Positions 17,404-27,109 of a stretch of DNA of 64,000 nt are shown one piece after another. This DNA is from Mycobacteriales bacterium (lineage in GTDB: Bacteria > Actinomycetota > Actinomycetes > Mycobacteriales > SCTD01). Position 1 is the stretch's first letter. Each line of letters opens with the position of its first letter. The translations under genes were made by a program, and so were the position numbers. Location of the stretch: positions 1 through 64,000 of the forward strand of contig JAUJOY010000001.1 in the NCBI GenBank assembly GCA_030447385.1. Reading direction: 5' to 3'. The notes beneath the pieces were generated by a model. It was not told the DNA's origin and did no database searches. It was given only the letters and a program-made list of their open reading frames with translations.

Positions 17404-18618
17404 GTGCTGACCCCTGCCCCGCCCGAGCGGGCTCTGCTCCTCGAGAGCATCCACCACGACGCCGCCTGGACGTTGAAGGACGCCGGCTTCGACGTCGACC
17501 GGCTCGACATCGCACTGCGTGAGGAAGAGCTGCGCGAGCGTCTGGCCGGGGTGCGGGTGCTCGGAATCCGGTCCAACACGACCGTCACGGAGAGGGTGCT
17601 CGACGCGGCGCCCGACCTGCTGGCCATCGGCGCGTTCTGCATCGGCACCAACCAGGTCGACCTGACCGCGGCGGCGCAGCGCGGTGTCGCGGTGTTCAAC
17701 GCGCCCTTCTCCAACACCCGCAGCGTCGTCGAGCTGGCCCTGTCGGAGATCATCGCCCTGACCCGGCGACTCACCCAGAAGAACGCCGACATGCACGCCG
17801 GTCGCTGGGACAAGTCGGCTGTCGGCAGCCACGAGGTGCGCGGCCGCCGCCTCGGCATCGTCGGCTACGGCAACATCGGCAGCCAGCTGTCCGTGCTCGC
17901 CGAGGCGCTGGGCATGTCGGTGCTGTTCTTCGACACCGCCGACAAGCTCGCGCTCGGCAACGCCCGCCGCTGCGGCACGCTCGACGAGCTGCTCACCGAG
18001 TCCGACGTCGTGTCGCTGCACGTCGACGGCCGGGTCTCCAACAGCAGCCTCTTCGGCGAGGAGCAGTTCGCCCGGATGCGCCCTGGCAGCATCTTCCTCA
18101 ACCTCTCCCGGGGCTTCGTCGTCGACCACGTCGCGCTGCGCCGGCACATCGAGAGCGGCCACCTGACCGGGGCCGCTGTCGACGTCTTCCCGGTCGAGCC
18201 GAAGAGACCGGGCCAGGAGTTCGTGTCGGAGCTGCGCGGCCTGGCCAACGTGATCCTCACGCCGCACGTCGGGGGATCCACCGAGGAGGCGCAGCAGGAC
18301 ATCGGCCACTTCGTCGCCGGCAAGCTGCGCGACTACGTCGTCGAGGGCAACACCTCCCTGTCGGTCAACCTCCCCCGCGTCGCCCTGCCGCGCTCCGGTG
18401 CCTCCCGCCTGCTGCACCTGCACGTCAACACCCCTGGCGTCCTCGCGCACGTGACGACGATCCTCGCCGAGCACGGGGTCAACATCGAGGGCCAGCTGCT
18501 CGCGACCTCCGGCTGGCTCGGCTACGTCGTCACCGACGTCGCCGCGACCGACCTCGGCGAGCTGTCGGGCGCGCTGCGCGCCATGCCCGAGACGGTGCGG
18601 CTGCGGGTTCTCGGGTGA
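17404..18618 (+). CDS. serA: D-3-phosphoglycerate dehydrogenase with ACT domain
   Basis: 404 residues, the size of the E. coli-type enzyme. It contains the substrate loop IRSNTTVTERVLDAAP, the Rossmann motif RRLGIVGYGNIGSQLSVLAE, catalytic Arg (FLNLSRGFVVD), Glu (VDVFPVEPK) and His (LTPHVGGSTEEAQQDIG). A C-terminal ACT domain (LLHLHVNTPGVLAHVTTILA) gives serine feedback. It oxidises 3-phosphoglycerate to open serine synthesis and can reduce 2-oxoglutarate to D-2-hydroxyglutarate as a side or coupled reaction. GTG 17404 is the only start close to the conserved region. The next gene overlaps its stop. Confidence 0.93.
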   Translation: MLTPAPPERALLLESIHHDAAWTLKDAGFDVDRLDIALREEELRERLAGVRVLGIRSNTTVTERVLDAAPDLLAIGAFCIGTNQVDLTAAAQRGVAVFNAPFSNTRSVVELALSEIIALTRRLTQKNADMHAGRWDKSAVGSHEVRGRRLGIVGYGNIGSQLSVLAEALGMSVLFFDTADKLALGNARRCGTLDELLTESDVVSLHVDGRVSNSSLFGEEQFARMRPGSIFLNLSRGFVVDHVALRRHIESGHLTGAAVDVFPVEPKRPGQEFVSELRGLANVILTPHVGGSTEEAQQDIGHFVAGKLRDYVVEGNTSLSVNLPRVALPRSGASRLLHLHVNTPGVLAHVTTILAEHGVNIEGQLLATSGWLGYVVTDVAATDLGELSGALRAMPETVRLRVLG

Positions 18619-20003
18619 GCCCCGCCGGGGTGGGTCCGGCCGCGGCCCTGCCGCTAGGTGCGCTGCGCGAAGCCGTCGGCGCCGAGCACGTGCTCGTCGA
18701 CCCGGGGCTGACCGCGTCCTACGAGACCGACTGGACCCGCCGCTACCGCGGGCGGGCCGGCTGCGTCGTACGCCCCGCCGACACCGCGCAGGTCTCGGCG
18801 GTGCTGCAGGCCTGCCACGGGACCGGTGCGCCCGTGGTCGTGCAGGGCGGCAACACCGGGCTCGTCGGGGGCGCCGTGCCCGCGGGTGGCGAGGTGCTGC
18901 TCAGCCTGACCCGGCTCTCCTCGCTCGGGGAGGTCGACCTGGCGGCCGGTCAGGTCTCCGCCGGCGCGGGCGTGACCCTTGCTGCGCTGCAGCGGCACGC
19001 GCAGGCGGCCGGCCTCGACTTCGGGGTGGACCTGGCCGCCCGGGACTCGGCCACCGTCGGTGGTCTGGTCGCGACCAATGCCGGCGGAATCCGGGTGCTG
19101 CGCTACGGCTCGATGCGTGCGCAGCTGCTCGGTGCCGAGGCGGTGCTCGCCGACGGATCCGTCGTGCGCCGGATGGCTGGCCTGGTCAAGGACGGGACCG
19201 GCTACGACCTCGTCGCTCTGCTGGCCGGCAGCGAGGGCACCCTCGGCGTCATCACGCAGGCGCGGCTGCGGCTCGTGCCGCGGCTGCGCGCGCGATGCGT
19301 CGCGCTGCTGGCCATGGCCGATGCCGACGCAGCCATCGCGCTGCTACCCGGGCTGCGCGCGCGGCTCCCGCACCTGTCGGCCGCCGAGCTGCTGTTCGCG
19401 CCCGGGATGGCACTGGTCCGCGAGCACGGCGCGCTGCCACCGCCGTTCGCGCAGGAGCATCCCGCGTACCTGCTCCTGGAGTGCGCCGACGCCACCGACC
19501 CGACCGATGCGCTGGTCGACGCGGTGGGCGACGCGGACGGCCTGTCCGACGCCACGGTGGCCGGTGACAGCGCCGGGCAGCGGGCGCTGTGGGCATACCG
19601 CGAGCAGCACACGGAGGCGATCAACGCCGTGGGCGTGCCGGTCAAGCTCGACGTCTCGGTACCCCTCGGCCGGCTGGCCGAGCTGGTCCGGCGTCTCGAG
19701 CCGACGATCCGGCGCGTCGCCCCGGCCGCGCGGCTCATCGTGTTCGGCCACGTCCACGAGGGCAACCTGCACGTCAACATCCTCGATGCGGGGCCGCTTG
19801 CGGAGCAGGTCACCGAGGCCGTGCTCCACCTGGTGGCCGAGCTCGAGGGCTCTATCAGCTCCGAGCACGGGGTGGGCCGGCAGAAGGTCGGCTACCTGTC
19901 GCTGTCGAGGTCCGCCACGGAGATCGCGGCGATGCGGGCCATCAAGGACGCGCTCGACCCGCGAGGGGTGCTCAACCCCGGGGTGCTCCTGCCGGCTCGG
20001 TGA
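18615..20003 (+). CDS. FAD-dependent D-2-hydroxyglutarate dehydrogenase-like oxidase
   Basis: 462 residues of the GlcD/D2HGDH family. The FAD-binding PCMH part has VVVQGGNTGLVGGAVPAGGE and DSATVGGLVATNAGGIRVLR; the C-terminal cap has IVFGHVHEGNLHVNI (metal/substrate His) and ISSEHGVGRQK, ending LDPRGVLNPGVLL. The GTG at 18615 overlaps the serA stop. Known biochemistry in Pseudomonas couples SerA, which makes D-2-hydroxyglutarate, with this enzyme, which removes it. The overlap here supports the same pairing (inference), though lactate or glycolate as substrate cannot be excluded. Confidence 0.85.
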   Translation: MSPAGVGPAAALPLGALREAVGAEHVLVDPGLTASYETDWTRRYRGRAGCVVRPADTAQVSAVLQACHGTGAPVVVQGGNTGLVGGAVPAGGEVLLSLTRLSSLGEVDLAAGQVSAGAGVTLAALQRHAQAAGLDFGVDLAARDSATVGGLVATNAGGIRVLRYGSMRAQLLGAEAVLADGSVVRRMAGLVKDGTGYDLVALLAGSEGTLGVITQARLRLVPRLRARCVALLAMADADAAIALLPGLRARLPHLSAAELLFAPGMALVREHGALPPPFAQEHPAYLLLECADATDPTDALVDAVGDADGLSDATVAGDSAGQRALWAYREQHTEAINAVGVPVKLDVSVPLGRLAELVRRLEPTIRRVAPAARLIVFGHVHEGNLHVNILDAGPLAEQVTEAVLHLVAELEGSISSEHGVGRQKVGYLSLSRSATEIAAMRAIKDALDPRGVLNPGVLLPAR

Positions 20004-20018
20004 GCCGTCGGCGGCCTG

Positions 20019-20041
20019 GCGCGGCGCTCCTCGCGCCGCGC
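20019..20041. terminator. Hairpin between convergent genes
   Basis: GCGCGGCG, 7-nt loop CTCCTCG, CGCCGCGC forms a perfect 8-bp GC stem 15 bp after the D2HGDH-like gene stop. No T-run follows on either strand, as is common in high-GC actinobacteria. It separates convergent transcription units (the SDR gene ends at 20114). Confidence 0.5.
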
Positions 20042-20055
20042 TACCTCGGTGCCCA

Positions 20056-20096
20056 TGCACCCGCGCCGCCTTCGTGCTCGTGCACCCGCGCCGCCT
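20056..20096. repeat. 16-bp tandem direct repeat
   Basis: TGCACCCGCGCCGCCT occurs at 20056-20071 and 20081-20096 with 9 bp between, inside the short space between two convergent genes. No gene or obvious protein site covers it. Confidence 0.6.
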
Positions 20097-20113
20097 CCAC
20101 CTGGCAGGCTCTG

Positions 20114-21016
20114 CTACTTCGTGAAGTGCCCGTTCAGCGCGACGATCTCGTCGGTGATCGAGCTCGGGACGATAGAGCCGTTGCGGTCGGTGATGTCGCC
20201 GAGATGGGCGGCGATGTCCTCGGCGGTCGGGATGCCGTCCTGGCCGGCGTACCAGCCCTTGGCAAGCCCCCAGAAGACGCTCGCGTAGCGGCCGCCGGCA
20301 GCCGAGAAGGCACCGTGCGTGGTGGTGTTGGCCTCGCTCGCGAGATAGGTCACCATCGGGGTCACGAACTCCGGCGCGAGGTAGTTGGCGAAGTCGCCGA
20401 GCAGGTCCTCGGTCATGCGGGTCTTGGCGACCGGCATGATGACGTTGGACAGGATGCCGGAGCGCGCACCCTCCACCGACAGCGTGTTGGACAGTCCGAC
20501 GAGCCCCATCTTCGCGGCGGAGTAGTTGGACTGGCCGAAGTTGCCGAAGGTCGCGTTGGAGGCCGTGAACACGAACCGCCCGTAGCCGTTCTCCTTCATC
20601 ACCGCGAAGGCCGGCTGGCTCACGTAGAACGCCCCCTTGAGGTGCACGTCGAGCACCGCGTCGAGGTCCTCCCAGGTGAGCTTGAGAAAGCTCTTGTCGC
20701 GCAGGAAGCCGGCGTTGTTGATGACGATGTCGACCTTGCCGAAGCGGTCGACGGCGGTGCGCACGATGCTGGCGCCACCCTCCGGCGTGGACACCGAGTC
20801 GAAGCTCGGCGCCGCGTCGCCACCGGCCGCGGCGATCTCGTCGACGACCTTCTGCGCCGCAGTGTGGTCGCCGCCTTTTCCGTCGACGCTGCCGCCGAGG
20901 TCGTTGACGACGACCGCGGCGCCGCGGCGGGCGAGCTCGAGGGCGTAGGTGCGGCCGAGGCCGCCGCCGGCTCCGGTGACGACGGCCACGCGGCCGTCGA
21001 AGCTGATGTCGGACAC
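20114..21016 (-). CDS. Short-chain dehydrogenase, (3R)-hydroxyacyl-CoA dehydrogenase type
   Basis: 300 residues. The cofactor motif VVTGAGGGLGRTYALELARR and the following VVNDLGGSVDGKGGDHTAAQ insert are typical of the dehydrogenase domain of peroxisomal-type multifunctional beta-oxidation enzymes. NNAG, the catalytic Ser in FTASNATFGNFGQ, and YSAAK (Tyr and Lys) are all present. It is a stand-alone SDR; no hydratase or acyl-CoA genes lie beside it, so a role in beta-oxidation is suggested by family only. It is convergent with the D2HGDH-like gene. Confidence 0.88.
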   Translation of the reverse strand: MSDISFDGRVAVVTGAGGGLGRTYALELARRGAAVVVNDLGGSVDGKGGDHTAAQKVVDEIAAAGGDAAPSFDSVSTPEGGASIVRTAVDRFGKVDIVINNAGFLRDKSFLKLTWEDLDAVLDVHLKGAFYVSQPAFAVMKENGYGRFVFTASNATFGNFGQSNYSAAKMGLVGLSNTLSVEGARSGILSNVIMPVAKTRMTEDLLGDFANYLAPEFVTPMVTYLASEANTTTHGAFSAAGGRYASVFWGLAKGWYAGQDGIPTAEDIAAHLGDITDRNGSIVPSSITDEIVALNGHFTK

Positions 21017-21092
21017 GAGGAGGCTCCTGGCGGATCGGGAGAGTGCGGTTGCCCCATTGTCCGTCGTACGCGTGGGCCGCCGTTCATCGGGG

Positions 21093-23168
21093 TCATCGGC
21101 CGAAGTCGACCGACCCCGTTCGGGCGAGGTCGCCTGCCCGGCCGGCCACCACGCCGGTGCGGGACACCGCGTACACGCTGGTGCTGTCGTGCAGCACCCG
21201 CTCGACCTGGACCTGCGGACCCAGACGCAGCCGACCGGCGCGCTCGAGCGCCCCGTCCTCGGTCACGCGGATGCCGACCGCGTCGTTGCTGCCGCCGCCG
21301 CCTCCGTCGATCGACATGTCGTACGTGCTGAGCGGCAGCAGCGCGAGCCGGCGCTGCGGGTCGTAGCCGAACGCCCGGCTGTCGTCCATCGCGAGGCTGT
21401 GACCCTGGCCGAGGGGCATCCGGTCGAGCTGCACGGGCTTGCTGCGGTCGGACAGGTCGAACAGCGAGACCTGCATCCCCGTGACCCGGCCGTTGCTGTC
21501 GGCGTCCGAGCCGATGCCCAGCAGGCGGTCCCCGCCGACCGGGTGCAGGTAGGTGGAGAAGCCCGGCACCTTGAGCTCGCCCAGCAGGCGTGGGCTCTTC
21601 GGGTCGGCGAGGTCCAGCACGTACAGCGGGTCGGTCTGCCGGAAGGTGACGACGGTCGCGAGGTCCCCGAAGTAGCGCACCGCATAGATGCGCTCGCCCT
21701 TCCCCAGCCCCTCGACCTTGCCGGTCTCGAGCAGTCCGTCGGCCTTCTCCCGCAGGACGGTGACGGTCGACGACGAGGACGGCTCCTCGCCGGACCAGGG
21801 AGCGGCGCTGGTCGTGGCGACGCGCAGGTGGCCGGCGTGCGACGACAGCGCCCAGCGGCCGTAGACGTATCCCGGCACGGCGGCCGAGCCGGCGTACGGG
21901 GTGGTGGTGGCCGACGTGGTGTCGAAGGCGTGCAGCTCGGTCGTGACCTTCGCCGAGCGGCCCGGCCGTGCGGTGCCGGTCCCGCCGCCCGGTGCGGCGG
22001 TCCCCCCGCGGCTCGTGGCGACGTACAGCCGCCCGGCGGAGGCGTAGACGAGGTCGCCCTCGGTCGTCACCGCTGTGCGGTCGGTGGCGCCGAGCCCCTT
22101 GCCGGGGTCCAGCGTGGTGACCAGCAGCGTGCCGGCCCCGGTCGGCGAGGAGGCATGCCGGACCTGTTCGCACGCAACGGCCGGCCCCTCGGCGATCAGC
22201 GCGCCGGTGGCGGACCGGCGGACCTCTTGCGGGAGCACCTGCTCGACGGTGGCCGAGCGGGCAGCGTCGCGGCGGGCGGTACGCGCCGCCCTCTCCTTCG
22301 CCGGGCCGGCAGGCGACGTCATCGGCCGGTTCGGCAGGGAGGGCGTCGAGGCGGTGACGAGGCGGACCGTCCCGCCGGAGAGCCGGGCGGACAGGTAGCG
22401 CCCGGTGATCTCGAGCGTCTCCACCAGCCGCGGCGCCGTCGGGTCCTTCACGTCCAGCAGCATCAGCCGGGTCGACCCGGAGCCGTAGGACCCGCCGTCC
22501 GGGGCGATCGGGCTGCTCTGCGAGGGAGCTGCTATGCCGGACGTCGGCGCGTCGGGAGCCGGCGCTGTGCCGTTTCCCGGGCCGGTCGGCGGAACCTGCC
22601 CGGGAGGGCCCGTCGGCTCGGGGATCCCGGGTCGGTCGCTGCGAGAGGCCGGCATCAGCACGAGCACCCGATCGCCCTGGACGAGCAGCTCCGCGCCGTA
22701 CGCCGGCCCGCCGAGCGCAGAGCTCGACAGCAGCTGCGGCTGCGGGCCCTTGCGTACGATCTGCAGCCGGTCCTCGGAGAAGGCGAACAGCAGGTCGCCG
22801 ACCGTCTTCGCGAGATCGGGCTCGTCGACGCCGCGCTCCTGCACGTTGGTGCCCGTCGGTCCGGACCCGCCCGCGTCCAGGGACTGCCGCTCGGCCGCTG
22901 GGGCGGAGCCCGACTGGACGGATTCGGCTCGCCCGGAGGCGGACTGCGCGTCGCGCGGTCCGGGCATGGGCAGGCCGCGCCGGCCGCCCGCCGCGGTGCT
23001 CCGCTCGAGGGCGGACCGGTAGTACCCGAGCAGCTCCTCGCAGCTGCCGTAGGCGACGAGTGCAGCGGCAGCGGCCTGCGGCGCGGCTCCCGGCAGCAGG
23101 GTGAAGCCCCCCGCTGCGAGGGCGAGGGCGGCGACGGTGCCGACGGCACGGGTACGACGAGAGACCAT
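21093..23168 (-). CDS. Secreted beta-propeller domain protein
   Basis: 691 residues. A twin-Arg-containing N-terminus (MVSRRTRAVGTVAALALAAG) and an Ala-rich cleavage zone make a signal peptide. NVQERGVDEPDLAKTVGDLL followed by LLFAFSEDRLQIV is the hallmark of the Beta_propel family. Six or so blades follow (RLMLLDVKDPTAPRLVETLE; YVLDLADPKSPRLLGELKVP; VSLFDLSDRSKPVQL). Low-complexity Pro/Gly inserts interrupt it near residue 220. ATG 23168 has GGAGG 7 bp upstream. Family members are exported and of unknown function; no partner gene is adjacent. Confidence 0.85.
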   Translation of the reverse strand: MVSRRTRAVGTVAALALAAGGFTLLPGAAPQAAAAALVAYGSCEELLGYYRSALERSTAAGGRRGLPMPGPRDAQSASGRAESVQSGSAPAAERQSLDAGGSGPTGTNVQERGVDEPDLAKTVGDLLFAFSEDRLQIVRKGPQPQLLSSSALGGPAYGAELLVQGDRVLVLMPASRSDRPGIPEPTGPPGQVPPTGPGNGTAPAPDAPTSGIAAPSQSSPIAPDGGSYGSGSTRLMLLDVKDPTAPRLVETLEITGRYLSARLSGGTVRLVTASTPSLPNRPMTSPAGPAKERAARTARRDAARSATVEQVLPQEVRRSATGALIAEGPAVACEQVRHASSPTGAGTLLVTTLDPGKGLGATDRTAVTTEGDLVYASAGRLYVATSRGGTAAPGGGTGTARPGRSAKVTTELHAFDTTSATTTPYAGSAAVPGYVYGRWALSSHAGHLRVATTSAAPWSGEEPSSSSTVTVLREKADGLLETGKVEGLGKGERIYAVRYFGDLATVVTFRQTDPLYVLDLADPKSPRLLGELKVPGFSTYLHPVGGDRLLGIGSDADSNGRVTGMQVSLFDLSDRSKPVQLDRMPLGQGHSLAMDDSRAFGYDPQRRLALLPLSTYDMSIDGGGGGSNDAVGIRVTEDGALERAGRLRLGPQVQVERVLHDSTSVYAVSRTGVVAGRAGDLARTGSVDFGR

Positions 23169-23306
23169 GGGACCAACCTCCGGAGGTGAGCAGCTGGGGC
23201 TAGGACGCAGCGGCGGGGCATCTGGATCCGTCGTCGGCGACCTCATCCCCGTGGAAGACCGCTGGGCGCTTCGGTAGGCTGCGCGACGGGAACCGCGAGG
23301 TCCCGA

Positions 23307-23396
23307 GGAGGCGTCGCCTAGTCCGGTCTATGGCGCCGCACTGCTAATGCGGTTTGGGTCTCAAGCCCATCGGGAGTTCAAATCTCCCCGCCTCCG
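23307..23396 (+). tRNA. tRNA-Ser (anticodon GCU)
   Basis: The 90-nt type II tRNA folds fully by eye: acceptor GGAGGCG/CGCCTCC with discriminator G, D arm, anticodon stem CCGCA/TGCGG around CTGCTAA (GCT at 23343-23345), a long variable arm TTTGGGTCTCAAGCCCAT and T arm GGGAG-TTCAAAT-CTCCC. No CCA is encoded. An integrase remnant lies just downstream, so its 3' end has probably served as an attachment site. Confidence 0.95.
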
Positions 23397-23399
23397 CCC

Positions 23400-23638
23400 C
23401 TGACCTGCGGGTTCGGGTCGCTACGCAAGATCGACCTGATGCCCTCCGGTGCCGGCGGCCGAGCCACTCGTGCCCGATTTGGTGCACGTCGCCGGGCCTG
23501 CAGGTCCCGGCGGTGGAGAAGCAGCTGCCCGTCGATCGCCTCGGCGGCACGGCGGTACTGCCCGGCCAGCCAGTCATCGTTCAGGTGCAGGTAGATCCGG
23601 GTCGTCTCGATCGAGGCGTGTCCGGCTTGCGCCTGCAC
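23400..23638 (-). pseudogene. C-terminal remnant of a tyrosine integrase
   Basis: The minus-strand frame gives QAQAGHASIETTRIYLHLND then DWLAGQYRRAAEAIDGQLL. This is the last conserved block of XerC/phage-type integrases, with GHxSIETT, the catalytic Tyr in RIYLHL and the usual helical tail. Everything upstream (N-terminal arm, catalytic Arg and HxxR) is missing, and the frame then degenerates into the tRNA-Ser gene. The closeness to a tRNA 3' end marks an old insertion site and the left edge of a decayed island. Confidence 0.75.
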
Positions 23639-23865
23639 CGATCAACCGGGTGAGACCTTGCGCTGACCGCTCGCAGTCGCCCTCTCCGATCGTGCGTGTG
23701 GATGCCTGCGCACGACTTGCCGACGGTCGGTTGTCTGGTGGGGTTTGCGCAGTCTTCGGGTGCCGGATCCCCTACAGGGAACCCTCCGGGCGGCCGAAGT
23801 GGAAAGGGCCTCGCAGGACGCCGATGTGGGAGACACGGGCGTTCCCCCATGGTCAGGAGTACGTC

Positions 23866-26327
23866 GTGCTTGGCCTGTTGAGGTTGGCTGCGGCCACGTC
23901 CGTCCTGGGCCTCGTGGCTGGTGCAGTTCCGGCGCCGGTCGCGGAGGCAGCGCACTCGGTGCAGTGCACGGTGCGCTGGGCGCAACCGGTCAGTGGGGCC
24001 TGGGAGAACCCGCTGTCGTGGCGTGACGTCACCGACACCCCCCGGGTTCCTGGCTTGGACGACACCGTGTGCCTGGGGGGGCAGGGAGCCTGTTCGGTGG
24101 CGTTGTCCAGTGAGGTGGCTGTGGACAGCGTGCGCGCCCGCGACCTGGAGTCGCAGGTCGAGCTCGTGCTGGCACCCGGTGCCAACGGCAGCGCCGTGCT
24201 GCGGGCTCCGCTGGTAGACCTGAGTGGCACCCTCGTTCTCGGTGAGTCCTCGACGTCGGGTGGGCGGGTGGAGGTAGATAGTTCCGGCCTGTACGCCGGT
24301 GAGCTCCGGACGCAGGGGACTGTGTCGGCTCAGCGCCTGCTCCCCAGGGGCGGGTCGGTGGAACGAGCTCTTGTCAGTCACCTACGAGCGTCACGGGCAC
24401 GTTCTCAACGCACGCACTCGAGGTGACGTCGGCGGGCAGGCTGCAGGTCGGGGAGCGCGCACCCGACGTCGTGGTCGGCACAGATCCGATGCCTGGCAGG
24501 TCTTCCTTCTTCGTCTCCGCGCTGCAGAACGCGGGCACCATCGAGCTCTTCTCCGCCGCGATCCGGCTCGGGTCGGCCGGTGGCCGACCGGTGCAGGTCT
24601 TCGGAGGTTCACTGCAGGAGATGACCGGGGCCGCGACGGCCGAGCTGCACTGGACGGTGGCGCTCGAGACCAACCAGTCCAGTCCACAGGCCGTCCTGCG
24701 GGTGGTCGCAGGCGCGGGCACGCTCGCCACCGTGGACGTGGCTGCTCGGCTGAGTTCTGGGGCAGCCTGGAACTTCTGCAAGCTCCGACGGGCGGTGCCC
24801 CCGGAGGGCTCGCCGTGGTGCGTGTGCCGGCGGGGGACACAGCCATGTTCCGCGGCGTGACACTTCGCCGCGGCGAGAGCGCTACCGCCACCGGCGAGTT
24901 GCGCTTCCAGGGCAACGTCGGCGTCGGCTTCGGGCCAAACCCAGGTCTGGAACGCCTCGACGTCGGCGCGGGCATGGTGGCGACAGTCCCCCAGTTCACC
25001 GACCCGCAGGTCGGGTCGGGGCGGCCACTCGGTGACTGGCTCGTGCGTGACGGGGGCGAGATCCGGGTGCCCGGTGCGGACGGCGTCCTGCCTGCAGCGC
25101 GGCTACGGCTCAGCGCCCGGCTCCGCACAGACACGGGCGCGGAGTTGATCGCGGGGCTGCGGCGCATTCCGGCGAACGCCCGACTCGAGCTGGTCGGGGG
25201 CCCGACGCGAACGGTCAGCGGTCCGCTCACCAACGACGGGATGCTCGAGCTCGACCGGGCCGTGCTGGTCGTGACCGGCGAGTACGCCGCGAGCGGCCAG
25301 CTGCGCCTGCTCAGCAGCGGAGCCGTCGCGCAGGCTGCCACATTCCGCCTCTACGCCACGGCGGACTTTCCTACTTACGGAGACCGCTCGGGGCGGATCG
25401 ATGGGATGGGGACCGTTCGCGGCTCGGTCAGCGGCGGCACCGTGCAAGCCGGTCTTCGGGAACCTGCCCGCGCCGGCACGCTCACGATCACCGGCGACCT
25501 GACTTGGTCCGACTACCACCCCGGCGTGATCGTCACCGGTACCGCGGCAGAGGAGATCAGCCGCATCAGCGTCCGAGGACGCGCCGTCAGTGGAAGCCGG
25601 GCAGGCTCGGCCCTCAATGTCTTCACCTCGCCCGACGGTAGGCAGGGAGACCTGCAGGCCCGCGTCCTGGTCGCCGCCGGTGGCCTGACCAGCGCTGGTA
25701 CGCCGTGCACTCCTCCCCCACGGACGGTGTCACGGCCAGTGACGGGCCCCCGTACACCTACACGGTTGAGCCGAACGCCTTGGTGCTCAGCCGGTTCACT
25801 GCCATCGACCGCAAGCACGAAGCTCGGAGGTGACGCAGGGCTGCTCGGCCCCCCCACCGGGCCGGAGATCCCCGTGTTCGGCGGGCGGGCGCGCGACTAC
25901 CAGCACGGGTCGATCCTGTGGGGGCTCACTACCGGCGCCTTCGAAGTGCACGGCGCCATCCGCGACACGTGGGCTCGCCTTGGTGCAGCACACAGCGCCC
26001 TGGGCTTGCCCAGGACCGATGAGACTCGCGCGCTGACCGTCGGCGGCCGGTACAACCACTTCCAAGGCGGTTCGGAAAATCGGGACAGCCGGCGGCCGCG
26101 CCAACCACTTCGAGCGCGGCTCGATGTACTGGACCCCGACCACAGGCGCCCACGAGGTGCGCGGGGCAATCCGCGACACCTGGGGCCGCATGGGAGCCGA
26201 GCGCAGCTGGTTGGGCCATCCGATCAGCGACGAGTACGCCGTGGCCGGCGGGCAGCGCAGCGACTTCCAAGGAGGGTCCCTGATGTGGACCGCGGCCAGC
26301 GGACGGGTCGACGCCGTCGCACGCTAG
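23866..26327 (+). pseudogene. Secreted beta-helix/LGFP-repeat protein, several frameshifts
   Basis: GTG 23866 (CAGGAG upstream) opens a signal peptide, VLGLLRLAAATSVLGLVAGA, cleaved near AEA. The next part (SGAWENPLSWRDVTDTPRVP, then GLDDTVCLGG) resembles the start of a parallel beta-helix passenger and is repetitive to about codon 650. The C-terminus has two LGFP repeats (FEVHGAIRDTWARLGAAHSA; GAHEVRGAIRDTWGRMGAER) ending at TAG 26325. Coding jumps frame near 24350, 24760, 25700, 25810 and 26080, so no intact product is possible as read. LGFP modules bind the cell wall in actinobacteria (family knowledge). Confidence 0.65.
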
Positions 26328-27109
26328 GCAGGACCTCCTAGTCCGAAGGTCTCGGACCTCAGACAGCCTGTTGTGAACGATTCAGGGGAAGTTCGCGCTC
26401 TCACTTCAGGGCGGCGTTCGACCACCGCGAGGATGGGTTGCCCGACGACGAGCGGGCGACGGCCTTCGCGTTCATGGCGTCCGACCTGGCGAGCTTGTTC
26501 TCCACCGTCAACCGACTTGCCTTGCGCTCCTCGACGAGGTCAAGGAGCAGCGAATGGGTGGGTTCGTGCACCGCCGCCTCCGCGAAGCGGCGGGCGGGCG
26601 AGCGGCCGACAGCCCGGACCTATGGGTCGTTCTCGTCGGGTCACCTGCAACAAGCGATAGCCATGGTGGATCACCCCCCGGCGGTCGCCGTTACGTCACT
26701 TCCGGAGGAGCCCAGCGCTGCAATCCGCGAACGCCCACCAGAGGACGGTCAACTGGAAGGCGCTCGATGGCGGCCCCAGCAACGACTGAGCCCGGTCAGC
26801 ATGCCAGCCGGGACCACTAGGCACAGGTCCTCGGAGGGCACGCCCAGGCGGCGGAGCCGCTCGACCGTGGCCTGCAGGCTGGCGACTGCCGCCTCGTCGC
26901 CCGGCATCAACTCCCGAGACCCGTCGTCATCGGCCACCCGGTGAGACTAGGTGCCGGGAGCCGCCTAGCGGCTGACGCTCAACTTCGGTGTAGACGTCTC
27001 GATGCCGAAGCCGCGGCCCGACCGGCCACCGATCGATTACTGCGCGAGCCGCTGACCGGCATGTCGCCAATCGGCTAAAGCCTCGTGCGGCCTGAGTCGA
27101 GGAGAAGGC
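26328..27109. other. 782 bp without a convincing gene
   Basis: Short open frames exist on both strands, including a 62-codon minus frame at 26749-26937 (DEAAVASLQATVERLRRLGV) and a plus frame with AFAFMASDLASLFSTVNRLA. Neither has a ribosome-binding site or a family match, and they overlap antisense. Read as eroded sequence of the island. Confidence 0.4.

Noticed and set aside
26438-26944. 168-codon plus frame between the LGFP gene and the linker protein gene
   Set aside because: Composition shifts midway to Arg/Ser low-complexity, no ribosome-binding site, and a conflicting minus frame; not supported as a gene.
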